Assembly: GCA_007571115.1 (NCBI GenBank)
Contig: RKSA01000254.1
Location: 1 to 8,273, forward strand
DNA length: 8,273 nt
Direction of reading: 5' to 3'
Source of the DNA: Gammaproteobacteria bacterium
Lineage (GTDB): Bacteria; Pseudomonadota; Gammaproteobacteria; Pseudomonadales; Pseudohongiellaceae
In this document: in pieces, positions 5,832-8,273 of the stretch
Numbering within the stretch: position 1 is the stretch's first letter
Layout: each line of letters starts with the position of its first letter
Position numbers and translations under genes: made by a program
The notes under the pieces: generated by a model
What the model was told of the DNA's origin: nothing
Database searches by the model: none
Seen by the model: only the letters and a program-made list of their open reading frames with translations

Positions 5832-7985
5832 ATGGAGGCGGATTCCCTCAAGCAGCAGATTCAATCCGAATACCGGCGCATACTCGAGGCCGGTGCGCTG
5901 CGGCGCCGCCCGGGGCAGCGCCGCATGATCGCCGAGATCTTCAATGCCCTCGTGCAGTGCGGCGAGCACGACACTGGCCCCGTTTGCGTCGTCGAGGCCG
6001 GCACTGGCACGGGCAAGACCCTGGCCTACCTGCTCGCCTGCCTGCCCTTGGCGATGCGCGCCGAGCTGAAGCTCGTGCTCGCGACCGCGACGATTTCCCT
6101 GCAGGAGCAGCTCGTCAACAAGGACATTCCGCAACTGCTCGAATTCTCAGGGCTGTCCTTCAGCTACGCCCTGGCGAAAGGGCGCGGGCGCTATCTGTGC
6201 TTGCTGAAACTGGAAAACCTGTTGCATGGCGATGGCGGCAATTTGCCCTTGCGCGAGCTGTTCGCCGAAAGCTCGCCGACTGCCGGAGTTTCCGAGCCGC
6301 AACTCTGGCAGGAAATGCACCAGGAACTTGCTGCGGATCGCTGGCATGGCGACCGTGACGACTGGCACGAACCATTGTCCCGGGAACGCTGGCAGCCCTT
6401 GACCGCGCAACGTGGCGAATGCCTCGGTCCGCGCTGCCGGCTTTATCGCAAATGCAGCTTCTTTCAGGCGCGCTTTACCCTCGACAAGGCCGATTGCATC
6501 GTCGCCAACCACGATCTGGTGCTGACCGACCTCGCCCTCGGCGGCGGCGTCGCACTGCCTCCCCCCGAAGAGTGCATCTACGTGTTCGACGAGGCGCATC
6601 ACCTGCCGGGCAAAAGCAATCGCCATTTCGCCCAGTCGCTGCGAGTTCGCGCCGAAGCCGCCTGGCTCGAGCAGAGCAGGGCGATCATTTCGCGAATGGC
6701 CGAGCAGCAGGCCATCGAGCCTGGGCTGGTGCAAAAGGCCGGCACATTGCTCGCCGCGCTCGAGGAACGGCTGCAGAGCGCCTGGCTGCTGCTGCAAGAG
6801 CTGCGGCAGCCCGATGGCGACAGCTATCGCGACCGGGTCACCCAGACCTTCAGGCTCGGCGAGGCGCCGCCGCAGCTCCGCGAATTCGCAGCGACCCTGG
6901 CGACGGAATTCAAGCAGCTCGAAGCCCTGTTCGAGCGCGCCCGGGAGCATCTGCGCGATGCCTTGGAAGAGGACGATGACGAAGGCGAAGCGCCAAGCGC
7001 CAGCGACGCCGAAAGCTGGTTTCCCCTCGCTGGCAGCCTGTTCGACCGGGCCACGCTCAACCGTTCGCTGTGGGAAAGCTATGCCAGCGCAACGAGCGCC
7101 GGCGAAGCGCCCTGGGCGCGCTGGCTCAGTTTCGACGATGGCGAAAGCGAATCCGGCGACATCGGCATCGCTTCGAGCCCGGTGCTCGCCGCCGACAATC
7201 TGCGCGAAAACCTCTGGCAACGTTGCGCCGGCGCAGTATTGACCTCGGCAACGCTGTCGGCTCTTGGCGAGTTCTCGATGCTGCAAATGCAGGCCGGCCT
7301 TCCCGACCACGCGCGCTACCTGAGCCTGCCAAGCCCCTTTCGCTTCGCCGAAGCGGCCTGCCTCGAAGTTCCTCGCATGGGCTGCGAGCCTTCCGATGCA
7401 AGGCGGCATACCGATTGCATCATCGAGGCGCTGCCACAATTGCTCGACTCGAAGCCTGCGGCGCTGATGCTGTTTTCCAGCCGTTCGCAGATGCGCGAAG
7501 TGCTCGCTGGCCTTGCCGAGCCATGGCGCGAGCTCACGCTCTGCCAGGACGACCATCAGAAGTTCGAGCTATTGCGCAAGCATCGCGAGAGGATCGACCA
7601 GGGCGAGGGAAGCATCATTTTTGGCCTTTCGAGTTTCGCCGAAGGAGTTGACCTGCCAGGCAAGTATTGCAATCACGTCCTGATTGCGAGGATCCCCTTC
7701 GCCGTTCCCACCGAGCCCGTCGAACAGACCCTGGCGCACTGGCTCGAGCACGAACAGCGCAATCCCTTCGTGGAGCTGTCGTTGCCGCAAGCGGCGTTTC
7801 GCCTGAAACAGGCCTGTGGCAGATTGCTGCGCGGCGAGGACGACAGCGGGCGAATCACCCTTTTCGACGAGCGAATCGCGCGCAAGTTCTACGGCAAGGC
7901 GTTGCTCGACTCGCTGCCACCATTCCGCCGCGAGCTGCTGCAACGCGACTGCAGCTTGCCGAGCTCCGCCGCGACCCGCTCCTAG
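5832..7985 (+). CDS. dinG: ATP-dependent DNA helicase DinG (717 aa, iron-sulfur, XPD-like)
   Basis: Superfamily 2, 5'-to-3' DNA helicase known in E. coli to unwind forks, D-loops and R-loops and to help replication pass transcription. Length equals E. coli DinG (716 aa). Walker A is EAGTGTGKT (55-63) and the DEAH box is at 253-256 in VFDEAHHLPG. The four iron-sulfur cysteines are all present: C123 in GRGRYLC, then C197, C202 and C208 in ECLGPRCRLYRKC. Further motifs are VANHDLVLTDLAL (224-236), LTSATLSALGEF, motif V GLSSFAEGVDLPG (598-610) and motif VI QACGRLLR (660-667). The ATG at 5832 matches the E. coli N-terminus (SLKQQIQSEYRRIL) and has GGTGG 7 nt upstream; in-frame ATGs at 5754 and 5799 lie before, or almost at, the predicted transcription start. 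A short acidic stretch (LEEDDDEGEA, about 378-387) sits in the arch region. Unlike E. coli, no LexA site is visible. It is divergent from the DUF349 gene. Confidence 0.95.
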   Translation: MEADSLKQQIQSEYRRILEAGALRRRPGQRRMIAEIFNALVQCGEHDTGPVCVVEAGTGTGKTLAYLLACLPLAMRAELKLVLATATISLQEQLVNKDIPQLLEFSGLSFSYALAKGRGRYLCLLKLENLLHGDGGNLPLRELFAESSPTAGVSEPQLWQEMHQELAADRWHGDRDDWHEPLSRERWQPLTAQRGECLGPRCRLYRKCSFFQARFTLDKADCIVANHDLVLTDLALGGGVALPPPEECIYVFDEAHHLPGKSNRHFAQSLRVRAEAAWLEQSRAIISRMAEQQAIEPGLVQKAGTLLAALEERLQSAWLLLQELRQPDGDSYRDRVTQTFRLGEAPPQLREFAATLATEFKQLEALFERAREHLRDALEEDDDEGEAPSASDAESWFPLAGSLFDRATLNRSLWESYASATSAGEAPWARWLSFDDGESESGDIGIASSPVLAADNLRENLWQRCAGAVLTSATLSALGEFSMLQMQAGLPDHARYLSLPSPFRFAEAACLEVPRMGCEPSDARRHTDCIIEALPQLLDSKPAALMLFSSRSQMREVLAGLAEPWRELTLCQDDHQKFELLRKHRERIDQGEGSIIFGLSSFAEGVDLPGKYCNHVLIARIPFAVPTEPVEQTLAHWLEHEQRNPFVELSLPQAAFRLKQACGRLLRGEDDSGRITLFDERIARKFYGKALLDSLPPFRRELLQRDCSLPSSAATRS

Positions 7986-8026
7986 CGTTGCCGACACGAG
8001 GCCGGCGGGACTGCCGCTGCCTGCAT

Positions 8027-8206
8027 TCAGGACTTGGCGCGGCGCGTGAAATGCACGCCGGCGGCGAGGCCGAGCAGGGCGCCGAGCAGCGTTCCCAGCC
8101 AGACGCTGCCAGCAAGCATTCCAAGCCCGAAACCGGCGATTATCCCTGCGCTAACGCACAGGGCGATCGTCCCCTGGCGTTCCTTTTTCCTCGATCGTTT
8201 TGCCAT
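8027..8206 (-). CDS. Small two-helix glycine-zipper membrane protein (59 aa), function unknown
   Basis: I do not recognise a named family. The N-terminus is strongly basic (AKRSRKKERQ), which predicts a cytoplasmic end. Two hydrophobic helices follow, about 13-33 and 35-53, and the tail is again basic (RRAKS), so both ends should face the cytoplasm. Glycines fall exactly every fourth residue in each helix: G21, G25, G29, G33 and G38, G42, G46, G50. This suggests tight helix packing or oligomerisation. There is a loose resemblance to the AtpI/AtpZ type of small membrane protein, but the expected acidic residue is missing and no ATP synthase gene is nearby. The start is fixed by a strong GGAGG 7 nt before the ATG at 8206; an in-frame ATG at 8227 would place that site inside the gene. 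A good promoter lies just upstream. It converges on dinG with a 41-bp gap. Confidence 0.77.
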   Translation of the reverse strand: MAKRSRKKERQGTIALCVSAGIIAGFGLGMLAGSVWLGTLLGALLGLAAGVHFTRRAKS

Positions 8207-8213
8207 GATCGTG

Positions 8214-8218
8214 CCTCC
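8214..8218 (-). promoter_or_regulatory. Ribosome binding site that decides the start of the small membrane protein
   Basis: GGAGG on the minus strand, 7 nt from the ATG at 8206. It is the strongest Shine-Dalgarno match in the window and excludes the in-frame ATG at 8227 as the likely start. Confidence 0.8.
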
Positions 8219-8244
8219 GATGGTCAATCGATTTGCCGACCGGA

Positions 8245-8273
8245 ATTGTAGGAACTGTCTTGATCGACGGCAA
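8245..8273 (-). promoter_or_regulatory. Sigma-70-like promoter for the small membrane protein
   Basis: On the minus strand TTGCCG (8268-8273) and TACAAT (8245-8250) are exactly 17 bp apart. Transcription would start near 8238, leaving a leader of about 32 nt that holds the GGAGG site. This is the best two-box promoter in the window and supports the gene being real and separately transcribed. Confidence 0.58.

Noticed and set aside
5615..5851. 79-residue N-terminal extension of the DUF349 protein
   Set aside because: It would translate the decamer repeats and the candidate promoter and run across the dinG start; the ATG at 5614 fits better.
6147..7556. 469-codon minus-strand frame opposite dinG
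   Set aside because: Length alone is impressive, but it is a third-position GC shadow without recognisable domain, promoter or ribosome site.
8003..8019. Hairpin CGGCGG-GACTG-CCGCTG between dinG and the small membrane gene, as a terminator
   Set aside because: Only six pairs including one G-U, and no T-run on either side; too weak to call.

Overview
The window is an ordinary, densely coding chromosomal segment from a GC-rich gammaproteobacterium. The evidence for the group is a complete exonuclease I (sbcB, essentially a gammaproteobacterial gene), a DinG helicase of E. coli length and layout, and the roughly 338-residue form of aspartate carbamoyltransferase. I see no insertion sequence, phage gene, CRISPR array, tRNA or rRNA, and no stretch of atypical composition. 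No gap between genes exceeds about 220 bp. I cannot name the genus.

Layout from left to right: pyrB (pyrimidine synthesis) runs leftward from 1056 to 40. Divergent from it, sbcB runs rightward (1174-2598), followed 126 bp later by a cytosolic PlsC-like acyltransferase (2725-3915). A leftward gene for a DUF349 coiled-coil protein (5614-3878) meets the acyltransferase tail to tail with a 38-bp overlap of coding sequence. Divergent from the DUF349 gene across a 217-bp gap is dinG (5832-7985). A leftward gene for a 59-residue two-helix membrane protein (8206-8027) ends 41 bp beyond dinG. Bases 1-39 lie downstream of pyrB and hold nothing I can assign.

The genes do not form one operon: transcription direction changes repeatedly and most genes appear to have their own promoter. 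Three start regions (sbcB, DUF349, dinG) share a TGCTAYAC-type extended -10 element. Two genes act in genome maintenance (exonuclease I and DinG), one in nucleotide synthesis and one probably in phospholipid synthesis. The DUF349 and small membrane proteins have no firm function.

No new biological system is evident. The two most unusual items are a run of seven degenerate 10-bp repeats (5631-5700), in exact 10-bp register, that would form nearly the whole 5' leader of the DUF349 gene, and the small membrane protein, whose two predicted helices each carry a perfect four-glycine GxxxG ladder.
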